Made by a program: the position numbers and the translations under genes | Assembly (NCBI GenBank): GCA_965223835.1 | Contig: CBDCXQ010000001.1 | Span: 5,580,001-5,644,000, forward strand | Length of the DNA stretch: 64,000 nt | Direction of reading: 5' to 3' | Source of the DNA: CAVYXZ01 sp965223835 | GTDB taxonomy: Bacteria > Chloroflexota > Anaerolineae > Aggregatilineales > Phototrophicaceae | Notes under the pieces: model-generated | Told to the model about the DNA's origin: nothing | The model's database searches: none | What the model saw: the letters and a program-made list of their open reading frames with translations, nothing else | In this document: positions 9,219 to 17,145 of the stretch, piece by piece | Position numbering within the stretch: the stretch's first letter is position 1 | Layout of the letters: the number at the start of each line of letters is the position of its first letter

Positions 9219-10631
9219 ATGTCAACGACCCGCCCCAATCTAATTTATGTTTTCGCCGACCAATTGCGTTACCAGTCCTGTGGTTTTGCCGGGGATTCGC
9301 AAGCGCAAACACCCAACATCGATCAGTTCGCGCTCGAAGGGGCGAATTTCATCAATTGTGTATCCGGCCATCCGATGTGTGCCCCCTACCGGGCATCGTT
9401 GTTTACCGGTAAGTATTCCAGCAGCACCGGCATGGTCATCAACGAATTGCGCATCAACCCCAATCAGCAGGCGCTGGGCCATGTGCTGCATGATGGGGGC
9501 TATGATACCTATTACATCGGCAAGTGGCACTTATGGGCCAATGAACTGGGCAATCATTTTGACCCGGCGAACTCGTTTACCCCACCGGGACCGTATCGGC
9601 TCGGCTTTGACGGCTACTGGGCATCATATGGTTTTCATCACACCTACTGGGACCAGTTTTATCATACCGATAGCCCGGACAAGATCACACTGCCCGGCTA
9701 TGAACCCGATGGGCAGACCGACCTGGCGCTTGAGAAACTTGCTGAAGCCGCGGAAAACGATCAACCGTTTGCGTTATTCCTCTCGCTGGGAACGCCACAC
9801 GACCCCTGGAACGCTGACAATGTGCCCGCCGACTATCTGGAACGGTTCCGGGATACTGAGTTTGCGCTGCCGCCAAATTATCGACCAGAAAATGACCTGC
9901 ACGCCGACAATTGGGCGCGGCTGAGCACGGAACAGCGTAATGAGTTAACCGAGTGGATGCGCGTCTATTATGCGATGACGGCTAATCTGGATTGGAATAT
10001 CGGTCGGCTGCTGGCCGGTATTGCTGAACTGGGGTTGCGAGATGACACCATCGTCGTGTTCACATCCGATCATGGCGAGATGTTCGGTGCCCAGGGTCGC
10101 CGGGCCAAAAACATCTTCTATGAGGAAGCCGTGCGTGTGCCCTTTGTCATCCGTTGGCCGGGACAGATTCCGGCTCAGCACCAGACCGATGCCTGTCTGA
10201 ATACACCCGACATCATGCCCACGCTTTTGTCGCTCATGGGCTTATCGATTCCCGCCGCAGTGGAAGGTGTTGACTTGAGTCACTGTGCGCGTGGGATATC
10301 AGGTCCAGAACCGGCGGCGGCGTTTATGCAAGGTATGGGTGCGACGGCTATTTTTGAAGATGGACATGAATGGCGGGCGCTGCGGGGTAAGCAGTATACC
10401 TACGCCGTTTATCGCGTTGATGGCAGCGAATATCTGTTTGATAACATTGCTGATCCGTACCAGCAGCAGAATCTGGTCAATGACCCGTCCCACCACACCA
10501 CGCTGGAAAATTGTCGCCAACTGCTCAAGCAGCGTATGGACGACCTCAACGACACCTTTGAGGCTTGCACCTGGTATCGGGATCACTGGATTGAAGATCG
10601 TATCATCCGGCGGACGGCAACGATGGCCTGA
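9219..10631 (+). CDS. Sulfatase (formylglycine-dependent arylsulfatase family)
   Basis: This 470-residue type I sulfatase hydrolyses sulfate esters, probably on a carbohydrate given its neighbours. The metal-site start NLIYVFADQLR and the modification motif C54-A-P-Y-R are present, where Cys54 would become formylglycine. It also shows GKWHLW, TPHDPW and TSDHGEMFG. No signal peptide is seen, so it should act in the cytoplasm on imported substrate. The maturation enzyme is not in this window. Family resemblance is to iduronate- or choline-sulfatase-like enzymes, and the exact substrate is unknown. Confidence 0.93.
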   Translation: MSTTRPNLIYVFADQLRYQSCGFAGDSQAQTPNIDQFALEGANFINCVSGHPMCAPYRASLFTGKYSSSTGMVINELRINPNQQALGHVLHDGGYDTYYIGKWHLWANELGNHFDPANSFTPPGPYRLGFDGYWASYGFHHTYWDQFYHTDSPDKITLPGYEPDGQTDLALEKLAEAAENDQPFALFLSLGTPHDPWNADNVPADYLERFRDTEFALPPNYRPENDLHADNWARLSTEQRNELTEWMRVYYAMTANLDWNIGRLLAGIAELGLRDDTIVVFTSDHGEMFGAQGRRAKNIFYEEAVRVPFVIRWPGQIPAQHQTDACLNTPDIMPTLLSLMGLSIPAAVEGVDLSHCARGISGPEPAAAFMQGMGATAIFEDGHEWRALRGKQYTYAVYRVDGSEYLFDNIADPYQQQNLVNDPSHHTTLENCRQLLKQRMDDLNDTFEACTWYRDHWIEDRIIRRTATMA

Positions 10632-10720
10632 TTGCAACCGCAGCCGGTGGTGTGAAATTGCCCCGCGATGCAATATACTTGAGTCGTAAATGACAATGTG
10701 GTCAACGACAGGATGTTTTG

Positions 10721-11452
10721 ATGGAGAACTCGCTGGCGGGAAAAGTTGTGATTATCACGGGCGCAAGTTCGGGCATTGGTGCCGCAACCGCCCGGTTATT
10801 AGCCGATCATGATTGCAAGCTGACACTCGCGGCGCGGTCAGTTGATAAGTTGGAAGCCCTTGCCGCCAGCGTGGATACGGACACGTTAGTCGTTGAGGCG
10901 GATATGACCGTCCCAACGGACATTAATCTGATGATCGAAGAAACGTTACAGCGTTTTGGTCGAATCGATGTCCTGTTTGCCAATGCGGGCATTTATATCC
11001 CCGGCCAGGTCGAGGCAGGTAATCCTGATGCCTGGTCGAACCTGTTTGCGGTAAACGTGGATGCGGTCTTACGTTGTGCCCACGCCGTTATTCCCCACAT
11101 GAAGGCCCAACAATCCGGCGACATTTTAGTGACCAGTTCTATATCCGGCTTCATTGACATCCATTGGGAACCGATCTATAGCGCATCCAAACATGCGGTG
11201 CAGACCTTTGTCCATACCTTGCGACGACAGGTTGCCGAATACGGCATTCGGGTTGGCTCGATTGCGCCGGGCGCGGTTGCCAATGAATTGTGGGGCTTTG
11301 ACGACCCGGCTGAAATTGACCGGGTTTCGATTGGTCAGCGGGCGTATATCCAGTCGGAGGACGTGGCAAAGGCCGTCGTTTTCATGCTGGCACAACCCCC
11401 ACATGTCACCATCCGCGATTTAGTCATGCTGCCACAGAAGCAAGATTTGTAG
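10721..11452 (+). CDS. Short-chain dehydrogenase/reductase (classical SDR)
   Basis: This is a 243-residue NAD(P)-dependent oxidoreductase. The nucleotide-binding motif TGASSGIG, the structural NAG motif (LFANAGIY), the catalytic serine in VTSSISG and the active-site YSASK are all present. ATG at 10721 follows AGGA by seven bases. A TTG directly before it is less likely. It is about 90 bases downstream of the sulfatase and probably part of the same catabolic locus, oxidising or reducing a sugar or alcohol. Substrate cannot be predicted. Confidence 0.92.
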   Translation: MENSLAGKVVIITGASSGIGAATARLLADHDCKLTLAARSVDKLEALAASVDTDTLVVEADMTVPTDINLMIEETLQRFGRIDVLFANAGIYIPGQVEAGNPDAWSNLFAVNVDAVLRCAHAVIPHMKAQQSGDILVTSSISGFIDIHWEPIYSASKHAVQTFVHTLRRQVAEYGIRVGSIAPGAVANELWGFDDPAEIDRVSIGQRAYIQSEDVAKAVVFMLAQPPHVTIRDLVMLPQKQDL

Positions 11453-11467
11453 TAACGACGATCATTC

Positions 11468-12388
11468 TCAGCGCGGTTGCCAGGTGGGTGCAATATCATT
11501 GCCGGGGTGAAATGTCAGGCGTTCGGTATGCCGGGTCGCCAGATCAAACAAATAAAGTTCAATATTCCCATCTCGATCTGAGGCAAAGACGAGTTTTTCC
11601 CCATCGGCTGACCATGTTGGAAACAGCTCCGTAGAGGTGGCGACGGTAACATTCCGCACGGATTGATCGGCCAGCGCCATCACAAAAATATCGGGTTGGC
11701 CGTCGCGCTCAGACGTAAACGCCAGGCGCGTGCCATCGGGTGACCAGGCCGGATAATAATCACGTGCCGGGTGTTCGGTCAGGTTTGTTCGCGTGCCATC
11801 GGCCAGATCATAGACAAAAATATCGCTGGTGCCGCCGCTGGCCGAGGCAAAAGCGATTTGTTGTCCATCGGGCGACCAGGTTGGACGGGAATCCCGGTTG
11901 CCATCATCGGTGAGGTTCCGCTGCGTTCGGTTCTCCAGATCAAGCAGGAGGATGTTCGGGCCGGTGATATGCTCCCCTTCAAAGACAATGAAGCGACCAT
12001 CGGGCGACCAAGCCGGTGATTGACCAGCGGTAACGGTATCGGTCAATTCATCGATATGGTTGTGACCCAGGTCAATCGTGAATAGCTGTGGATAGTCGCG
12101 GGGATTGGCAACGAACAATAATCGGGTGCCATCAGGCGACCAGGCTGGTTGAGTATTGATGCGACCCAGGTTGATAAAATCAATCGCCAATCGCCGATCA
12201 ATATCCAACAGGTAGATCTGGTGTTGGCTGCCACGATCTGAGACATAGCTGATGACATTGGCTGAAACATACTGGCTGCCCACATTGGTCAGGCCGATCA
12301 AGAGCAGGCTGGTCAACAACAGGACGGCACTCAGGCGCAACCAGAATACGAGTGAGCGATGGGTCAATAATTTTGCGCTATAATCCAT
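11468..12388 (-). CDS. TolB-like/WD40-like beta-propeller protein, membrane-anchored
   Basis: This 306-residue protein has an N-terminal membrane segment (about residues 15-32) followed by about six repeats of the type PAWSPDGTRLLFVANP and PTWSPDGQQIAFASASGG. These are the TolB/PD40 propeller blades. It probably displays a propeller domain outside the membrane as a binding platform. ATG at 12388 is preferred over a TTG at 12391. The start codon lies only 20 bases from the divergent hydrolase start, so the two promoters must overlap the coding starts. Confidence 0.85.
   Translation of the reverse strand: MDYSAKLLTHRSLVFWLRLSAVLLLTSLLLIGLTNVGSQYVSANVISYVSDRGSQHQIYLLDIDRRLAIDFINLGRINTQPAWSPDGTRLLFVANPRDYPQLFTIDLGHNHIDELTDTVTAGQSPAWSPDGRFIVFEGEHITGPNILLLDLENRTQRNLTDDGNRDSRPTWSPDGQQIAFASASGGTSDIFVYDLADGTRTNLTEHPARDYYPAWSPDGTRLAFTSERDGQPDIFVMALADQSVRNVTVATSTELFPTWSADGEKLVFASDRDGNIELYLFDLATRHTERLTFHPGNDIAPTWQPR
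12379..12384 (+). promoter_or_regulatory. Candidate -10 element for the alpha/beta hydrolase
   Basis: A perfect TATAAT lies 24 bases before the hydrolase ATG at 12409 and inside the first codons of the divergent propeller gene. No good -35 is seen, so it is only a candidate. Confidence 0.4.
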
Positions 12389-12408
12389 CAATTGGATATA
12401 TACACCGA

Positions 12409-13239
12409 ATGGCCCTGATGAGCAACTCGCCTATTTCGACTGACCCCACCAACTACGACTCGGATTATCCACCGGGCATGAAGAGTTTATGTGTCCCAAG
12501 CCATGATGCCGACCTGCTAGGCGTGTTGTACACCGCCGCCGGTCCAGGGCCACATCCCGCGCTAATCCTGTTGCACGGTTTCCCCGGGACTGAGCGCAAT
12601 TTGGACCTGGCCCAGATTGTGCGCCGGGCTGGCTGGCACGTGCTGGTTTTCCATTATCGTGGATCATGGGGCAGCGGCGGGAATTTTGCCTTTGCCCACG
12701 TGCTGGAAGATACGCAGGCTGCGCTGCACTATCTGCGAGAGAATGCGGCGACTTATGCGATTGACCCGCAGAAAATAGCGTTAGCCGGGCACAGCATGGG
12801 TGGTTGGGCCGCACTGATGATGGCGGATGAACAGGTCGCTGGCGTCGCATCAATCGCTGGTTGGAATGCAGGAGCCGTCGCCGAAATTGCCGAGGATTTT
12901 GCTGAGGCGCAGGTCGAACTTCACGATTTTTTTGTCAGCGAACTCGCGCCGCTACAGGGCACATCAGGGGCGGCCCTCCGCGACGAAGTGCTGGCGAACG
13001 GGGAGCACTGGAATCTGCTGCAACGCACTACAGTGTTAGCCAATCAGCCCATATTGTTAGTCGCCGGTCAGCGCGATACCAACGTGGTGCCATTTGTGCA
13101 TCATACCCCGCTCGTCAATGCCTTTCAGATGGCGGGTGCAACCCACTTCACTGAGGTCTGGTTGGACTCCGATCACCTTTTTTCGGATAAACGAATCGCA
13201 CTCGCTCAAACGTTGATTGACTGGCTGGCAACCCTGTAG
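12409..13239 (+). CDS. Alpha/beta hydrolase (dienelactone hydrolase/peptidase S9-like)
   Basis: This protein of about 276 residues has the serine-hydrolase fold. It shows the oxyanion motif LLHGFPGTERN, the nucleophile elbow GHSMGGW, a late Asp region (VAGQRDTNV) and a terminal His (LDSDHLFSD). The longer reading from GTG 12352 would run through the divergent gene's promoter, so ATG 12409 (or 12418) is chosen. Substrates could be esters or peptides. It is divergent from the propeller gene. Confidence 0.86.
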   Translation: MALMSNSPISTDPTNYDSDYPPGMKSLCVPSHDADLLGVLYTAAGPGPHPALILLHGFPGTERNLDLAQIVRRAGWHVLVFHYRGSWGSGGNFAFAHVLEDTQAALHYLRENAATYAIDPQKIALAGHSMGGWAALMMADEQVAGVASIAGWNAGAVAEIAEDFAEAQVELHDFFVSELAPLQGTSGAALRDEVLANGEHWNLLQRTTVLANQPILLVAGQRDTNVVPFVHHTPLVNAFQMAGATHFTEVWLDSDHLFSDKRIALAQTLIDWLATL

Positions 13240-13342
13240 CTTCACGACGAAGCAACTGATCTGCGCAGCACTGCTGGTCAAATAGCAACATTTACAGCCG
13301 TCGATAATCCGGTACAATGGGCCGCCGTTGTTAAACTATGAG

Positions 13343-14815
13343 ATGAAGCTCGTGAGACGAATTCAACAATGTGTGCTGGTAGCCGTTTTATTGCTATTGA
13401 TCGTGGGCGGTGTGAATGCCCAGACGGAACGTCGCCAGGTTTATGCTTTTTATTTCGGTTGGTGGACAGATGCGTCCTGGAACAATGCCAATCTGATTGA
13501 TCGCCCGGCAGCGCCTTACGATTCGCGGAATGCCGGGGTAGTCGGACGGCAGATAGACGAGGCCAAAAGCGCTGGCATCGACGCCTTTATTATGAGCTGG
13601 TTTGGCCCCAAGAACGGCAATCTAACCCATCAGACATTCAATATTTTGCTCGACCAGGCGGCGGCGCGGGGCTTTAAAGCAGGCGCGGTTGTTGATATGG
13701 TGGACGCGAACTATAACGCGACGGCTGCCGAGGTCACCGAATCACTGAGCTACTTGATTAATGACCGGGCTAATCATCCGGCTTACCTGCGCTATGCGGG
13801 CAAACCGGTGATTTACTTCTGGAATCAGGCCCGGTTCACGGTCAATGATTGGGCGGTCATCCGGGCGCAAGTTGACCCCAATCGCAACACCATCTGGGTG
13901 ATGGAAGGCACTAATACCGCATTTTTGCCGACGTTTGATGGCCTGTACCTGTTTAATACCGCCTGGGCGGGTGATCCGGCGGCAACGGCCAGCGGGTGGT
14001 TCGCCAAAACCCGCGCGGCAGGTGGCTGGTTTTATACACCATCAGTGCTGCCCGGCTGGGATGAATCGCGGTTGGCAGGACGACCCAATGCGACTTCTCC
14101 GCGTGATCGCGCCAACGGTCAATTCCTGACGAATAGCTGGAATGGTGCGGCAGCCAGTGGCGCGGGCGTCATTTTGATCGTCAGTTGGAATGAATATTTT
14201 GAAAACTCGCACATTGAGCCGAGTCAATTGCATGGCTCCCAGGCGCTCGATACGCTGCGCCCCTTGATCGCCAACTGGAAAGCTGGTGGACCCGTCGCGG
14301 TGCCTTCCGGCAGCAATGGACAAGTAGCCGCGCCCAGCGGTCCGGCGGTAACGGTGCTGCGACCGAACGTGTTCAGCCTGAATGTGCGCAGCGCACCGGG
14401 AACAGATAGTCAGGTGTTGGGGCAAGTCGGCGTTGATGATGTATTTGTCGTCAATGGCGAGGCTGAGGGCTGGTATCAGATCAGCTATAACGGTCAGGAT
14501 GCCTGGCTCTCAGCAGAATATGTCGGCCTCTCACAGGAGGTCATCGCAACGGCGGCCAGCGGTGGTGGTGCTGACGGTGGTGCGGCAGCGGGCGGTGCCG
14601 CGTTTACCACTAACTATATCCTCAGCCTGCGCGAAGGCCCCGGCGAAGGGTTCAACCGGCTCGATTCGATTCCTTACCTGACGACCTTGACTGTGCTGGG
14701 CCGCACCGCCGATGAGCAATGGGTGCAGGTGGATTTCAATGGACAAACAGGCTGGGTGGCCGCTTGGCTGGGCAATTTGAACACGCCTGCGAGTCTGATT
14801 CGGGTGACAGGGTAA
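13343..14815 (+). CDS. Secreted GH99-like glycosidase domain with two SH3b domains
   Basis: This 490-residue exported protein has a signal peptide (to about VNAQT). The first 300 residues resemble the GH99-like/GHL family: VYAFYFGWW near the start, IDAFIMSWFGP, and SWNEYFENSHIEPS near the end, which matches the conserved WNE..E..xIEPS strand. Two bacterial SH3 (SH3b) repeats follow, each with a LNVRSAPG or LSLREGPG start and a W-x-GQ-x-GW ending, separated by a Gly/Ala/Ser linker. It probably acts on mannose-type or cell-wall glycans at the surface. ATG 13343 is chosen over TTG 13328. Confidence 0.82.
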   Translation: MKLVRRIQQCVLVAVLLLLIVGGVNAQTERRQVYAFYFGWWTDASWNNANLIDRPAAPYDSRNAGVVGRQIDEAKSAGIDAFIMSWFGPKNGNLTHQTFNILLDQAAARGFKAGAVVDMVDANYNATAAEVTESLSYLINDRANHPAYLRYAGKPVIYFWNQARFTVNDWAVIRAQVDPNRNTIWVMEGTNTAFLPTFDGLYLFNTAWAGDPAATASGWFAKTRAAGGWFYTPSVLPGWDESRLAGRPNATSPRDRANGQFLTNSWNGAAASGAGVILIVSWNEYFENSHIEPSQLHGSQALDTLRPLIANWKAGGPVAVPSGSNGQVAAPSGPAVTVLRPNVFSLNVRSAPGTDSQVLGQVGVDDVFVVNGEAEGWYQISYNGQDAWLSAEYVGLSQEVIATAASGGGADGGAAAGGAAFTTNYILSLREGPGEGFNRLDSIPYLTTLTVLGRTADEQWVQVDFNGQTGWVAAWLGNLNTPASLIRVTG

Positions 14816-14821
14816 ACAGCA

Positions 14822-15349
14822 TTATGCTGCCGGGAATAGGTCTTTTACTGCGACGGTGAAGCCCGGCAGAATAGTTCCACCATCAAGTGTATCGTTGATC
14901 GTCAAAATCTGGTCGTCAATTTCAGGCTGGTAAATCTCGATCAAGCGTTTTTCCGGGAATACCAGCCAGACCATTTGCACACCATGCAAAATATATTGAC
15001 AGGCTTTTTCGCGTTGGTCTTTGAAAGTATTCGACGGACTTTTAATCTCAACAGCGACCAGCGGTGCAACCGTCGGAATCTCTTCGTCACCCACCGCGTC
15101 AACCGATACATCAGGTCGACACGGCCTTCCATTAAGCTCGTGCGCACATTCAGATAGGACTTCATAGCCCGGCAGGTTGGGAATATATGCACGCAGAAAA
15201 TGGGCAATCGTGACTTGAATCCAACTGTGCAGGCGTTTTGGCGACACTTCAATAATCTCCCCCATAGCCGTGAATTCATAGTGCTGATGGGGATTCTGCT
15301 CGACCAGTTCCAGGAATTGTTCCATTACTGTACGTTCATGTGTGACCAT
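14822..15349 (-). CDS. Uma2-family (DUF820) endonuclease-like protein
   Basis: This 175-residue protein has the Uma2 restriction-endonuclease-like core: RPDVSV, then VAVEIKSPS with the catalytic Glu-x-Lys, then a Lys and Tyr in EKACQYILHGVQMVWLVFPE. Such genes are very numerous in Cyanobacteria and Chloroflexota and their biological role is unclear. They are often associated with mobile DNA. It ends seven bases after the convergent GH99-like gene and stands alone on its strand. Confidence 0.9.
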   Translation of the reverse strand: MVTHERTVMEQFLELVEQNPHQHYEFTAMGEIIEVSPKRLHSWIQVTIAHFLRAYIPNLPGYEVLSECAHELNGRPCRPDVSVDAVGDEEIPTVAPLVAVEIKSPSNTFKDQREKACQYILHGVQMVWLVFPEKRLIEIYQPEIDDQILTINDTLDGGTILPGFTVAVKDLFPAA

Positions 15350-15403
15350 GTGTTACTCCATGACTCTCATGCTCCTATTATACTCCTGAATTCAGCGGCA
15401 CCT

Positions 15404-15432
15404 TTGACACCCCCGCGAGAATATGCTAACCT
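15404..15432 (+). promoter_or_regulatory. Promoter of the leader/methyltransferase unit
   Basis: A consensus TTGACA (15404-15409) is followed after 17 bp by TAACCT (15427-15432), which carries an extended -10 TGC. Transcription would begin near 15439, giving a leader of about 200 bases before the methyltransferase start. Confidence 0.65.
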
Positions 15433-15462
15433 GAGAAACGTAAACTTGAGTAAGGATGTTGC

Positions 15463-15504
15463 ATGATGATAGTTATGATCCGCATTTGGACTGACCGGCG
15501 CTAA
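15463..15504 (+). CDS. Candidate 13-residue leader peptide upstream of methyltransferase
   Basis: The short frame MMIVMIRIWTDRR is preceded by TAAGGA six bases before its ATG and lies about 24 bases after the predicted transcription start. Its stop is two bases before the first of three complementary RNA segments. The arrangement matches regulatory leader peptides in which ribosome position selects between alternative hairpins. Translation of the peptide has not been shown. Confidence 0.5.
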   Translation: MMIVMIRIWTDRR

Positions 15505-15506
15505 CC

Positions 15507-15633
15507 TCTGAGCGTGTAAGTTCCATCTGCGGCCCGCTCCACCTTCCGCGAACAATTGACCGCTCAGACGCGCCCGGTTCTAACGGCGTTTTCGTTTGCC
15601 CTTCGGGGTCGCGTGCCTTTTCTTTTCTGAGCG
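15507..15633 (+). promoter_or_regulatory. Attenuator-like region with three mutually pairing segments
   Basis: TCTGAGCG occurs at 15507-15514 and again at 15626-15633. Its exact complement CGCTCAGA lies between them at 15561-15568. Segment 2 can therefore pair with either 1 or 3, over eight bases in each case. Segment 3 lies 13 bases before the methyltransferase start and would cover its ribosome site. A further hairpin (ACGCG 15568-15572 with CGCGT 15610-15614) is possible. The rest of the 15350-15646 gap is explained by the promoter and leader ORF. Confidence 0.5.
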
Positions 15634-15646
15634 AAAGTAGCAAATC

Positions 15647-16414
15647 ATGTCCCGCAAACACAAGAAACAGACCGCCACCGGCTGGAATCCCGTTGCCGAT
15701 TGGTATGATGGTTGGGTCGGCAAAGATGGCAGCCATCATCATCAAAAGCTGGCGATCCCGGCCTTATTGGATTTACTCGATCCGCAGCCCGAAGAGAACA
15801 TCCTCGATTTTGGGGCCGGTCAAGGTGTACTCGCGCCGCATATTGTCGGACGGCAGGCGTGTTATACGGGGGTTGATGTCAGCCGCCGCTTGATTACCAT
15901 CGCCCGTCAGCGACATGGTAACCAGGGGCACTTCTATGTCGGCGATGTGCGCAAACTCAAGCAGCTACCGCCCATACGTGGCAGCACCTACGACGCCGTT
16001 ACCTGCTTACTGAGTATTCAAGATATGAACCCGCTGGACCAGGTATTTGCTTCAGCCGCCTGGGCGCTAAAATCGCAGGGACGCATCGTCATCCTGATGA
16101 CGCACCCCTGTTTTCGCATCCCGCGCCAGAGCGGGTGGGGCTTTGACGAGGGGCGTAAATTACGTTATCGGCGGCTGGATAGTTATCTTTCGCGGCTGAA
16201 TGTGCCGATGAAAGCCTATGGCAGCGAACGCGGCACAACTATCAGCTTTCATCGGCCTCTCAGTGATTACATCAATGCGCTGGCGGCACATGGTTTCCAG
16301 GTTAACCAGATGCGCGAAATCACCGGGCTGGACCCCCAGGCCCCCAAGACCGACCGCCGCGCCCTGCAAGAATTTCCCGTGTTTATGGTGTTGCGGGCGC
16401 AGCGCGGTTCTTAA
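15647..16414 (+). CDS. Class I SAM-dependent methyltransferase
   Basis: This 255-residue methyltransferase has the SAM-binding motif ILDFGAGQGVLAP, an acidic loop (GVDVSRR), motif II-like YDAVTCLLSIQDMN and the post-motif GRIVILMTHPCFR. A basic N-terminus (MSRKHKKQ) and a WNPVADWYDGWVG..HHHQ segment precede the fold. The substrate is unknown, and small molecules, macrolides or RNA are all possible. A long leader with a short ORF and alternative pairing precedes it, which hints at induction by a translation-affecting compound. The stop overlaps the convergent redoxin stop by four bases. Confidence 0.85.
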   Translation: MSRKHKKQTATGWNPVADWYDGWVGKDGSHHHQKLAIPALLDLLDPQPEENILDFGAGQGVLAPHIVGRQACYTGVDVSRRLITIARQRHGNQGHFYVGDVRKLKQLPPIRGSTYDAVTCLLSIQDMNPLDQVFASAAWALKSQGRIVILMTHPCFRIPRQSGWGFDEGRKLRYRRLDSYLSRLNVPMKAYGSERGTTISFHRPLSDYINALAAHGFQVNQMREITGLDPQAPKTDRRALQEFPVFMVLRAQRGS

Positions 16415-16977
16415 CTCAAATTGTCTCGAATGTAGCCCACCAGTTCAGCCGGGTCAACCCACATCACGGGATTGGCTAAGTCCGGTGATCCATAATCCTT
16501 TACCCAGGCGATTTGCCCATCGGCATCGACCAGGATAAATGTGTGACCGGGTTCGCCCGTGCCAACCGCCCATTGCAGCACATCATAGGCTTCTGAAACG
16601 GTGTGGTCGCTATCGACCAGCAGTGGGACATCTTCAATATTGTACTCAACCTGCGCGACCAACTGCTCGGCAACTGAATCAAAGGCGATGCTGACGAGTT
16701 GGACACCAAGTTCCTGAAAAGCTGGATCATTTTGCAAATCAACGATTTGCTGGAGGCAGGGTGGTCAACCAACCGCCATGTGAAAATAGAGCAGGACCGG
16801 TTTGCCGCTATAATCTGCCAGCGAAACCTCACCGCCGGTGGCATCCTCCAGCGTAAAATCAGGGGCATCCGTCCGCTTAACGGTGTCGGGAGTTGCACCA
16901 TTACAGGCTGCTAACAGCAAGAAACCGGGCAGTGCCAGTAATTTGAGCAGAACCCGCAACCAGTAAACATATCGCAT
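16411..16977 (-). CDS. Candidate selenoprotein: thioredoxin-fold/redoxin lipoprotein with U-x-x-C
   Basis: The reading frame is interrupted by one TGA (16765-16767), and read through it gives a 188-residue redoxin. The N-terminus is a lipoprotein signal (LLLAACNG), then APDFTLEDATGGEVSLADYSGKPVLLYFH, MAVG, the TGA, and P-P-C followed by QQIVDL. The TGA therefore sits exactly where the first Cys of a C-x-x-C motif belongs (U71, C74). The C-terminal part (PLLVDSDHTVSEAYDV, FILVDADGQIAWVKDYG) is a typical AhpC/TSA-like fold. A SECIS-like hairpin follows and selA lies in the same window. It would be a membrane-attached thiol or peroxide reductase. Confidence 0.82.
16734..16750 (-). promoter_or_regulatory. 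Bacterial SECIS-like hairpin in the redoxin mRNA
   Basis: On the minus strand GCAAATC-GTT-GATTTGC forms a perfect 7-bp stem with a GUU loop. It starts 14 bases after the UGA and the loop begins 21 bases after it, with G as first loop base. This fits the known general bacterial SECIS features (apical loop about 16-37 nt from UGA, G among the first two loop bases). It lies within the coding sequence, as bacterial elements do. Confidence 0.7.
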
Positions 16978-17145
16978 GAAATACTTTCCTCTTGATGCTT
17001 ATGTCGATGCGTCCAATATATAGCACGAGCGCTCATATTCTTGATAACGGGTATCATGAATTGACATGCTAAATATCACGCGCAACAAAAAGGACACACC
17101 AGCCTGATTTGTCCCTGAACGGATGAATGGGTGCTTGTGCTTGCG

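Noticed and set aside
15473..15745. A 90-residue minus-strand ORF over the methyltransferase leader.
   Set aside because: It overlaps the methyltransferase start antisense, has no ribosome site and is explained by the leader structure.
16411..16737. A separate 108-residue gene beginning at an internal TTG.
   Set aside because: It is the in-frame continuation of the upstream lipoprotein after a single TGA and has no ribosome site or N-terminal part of the fold of its own.
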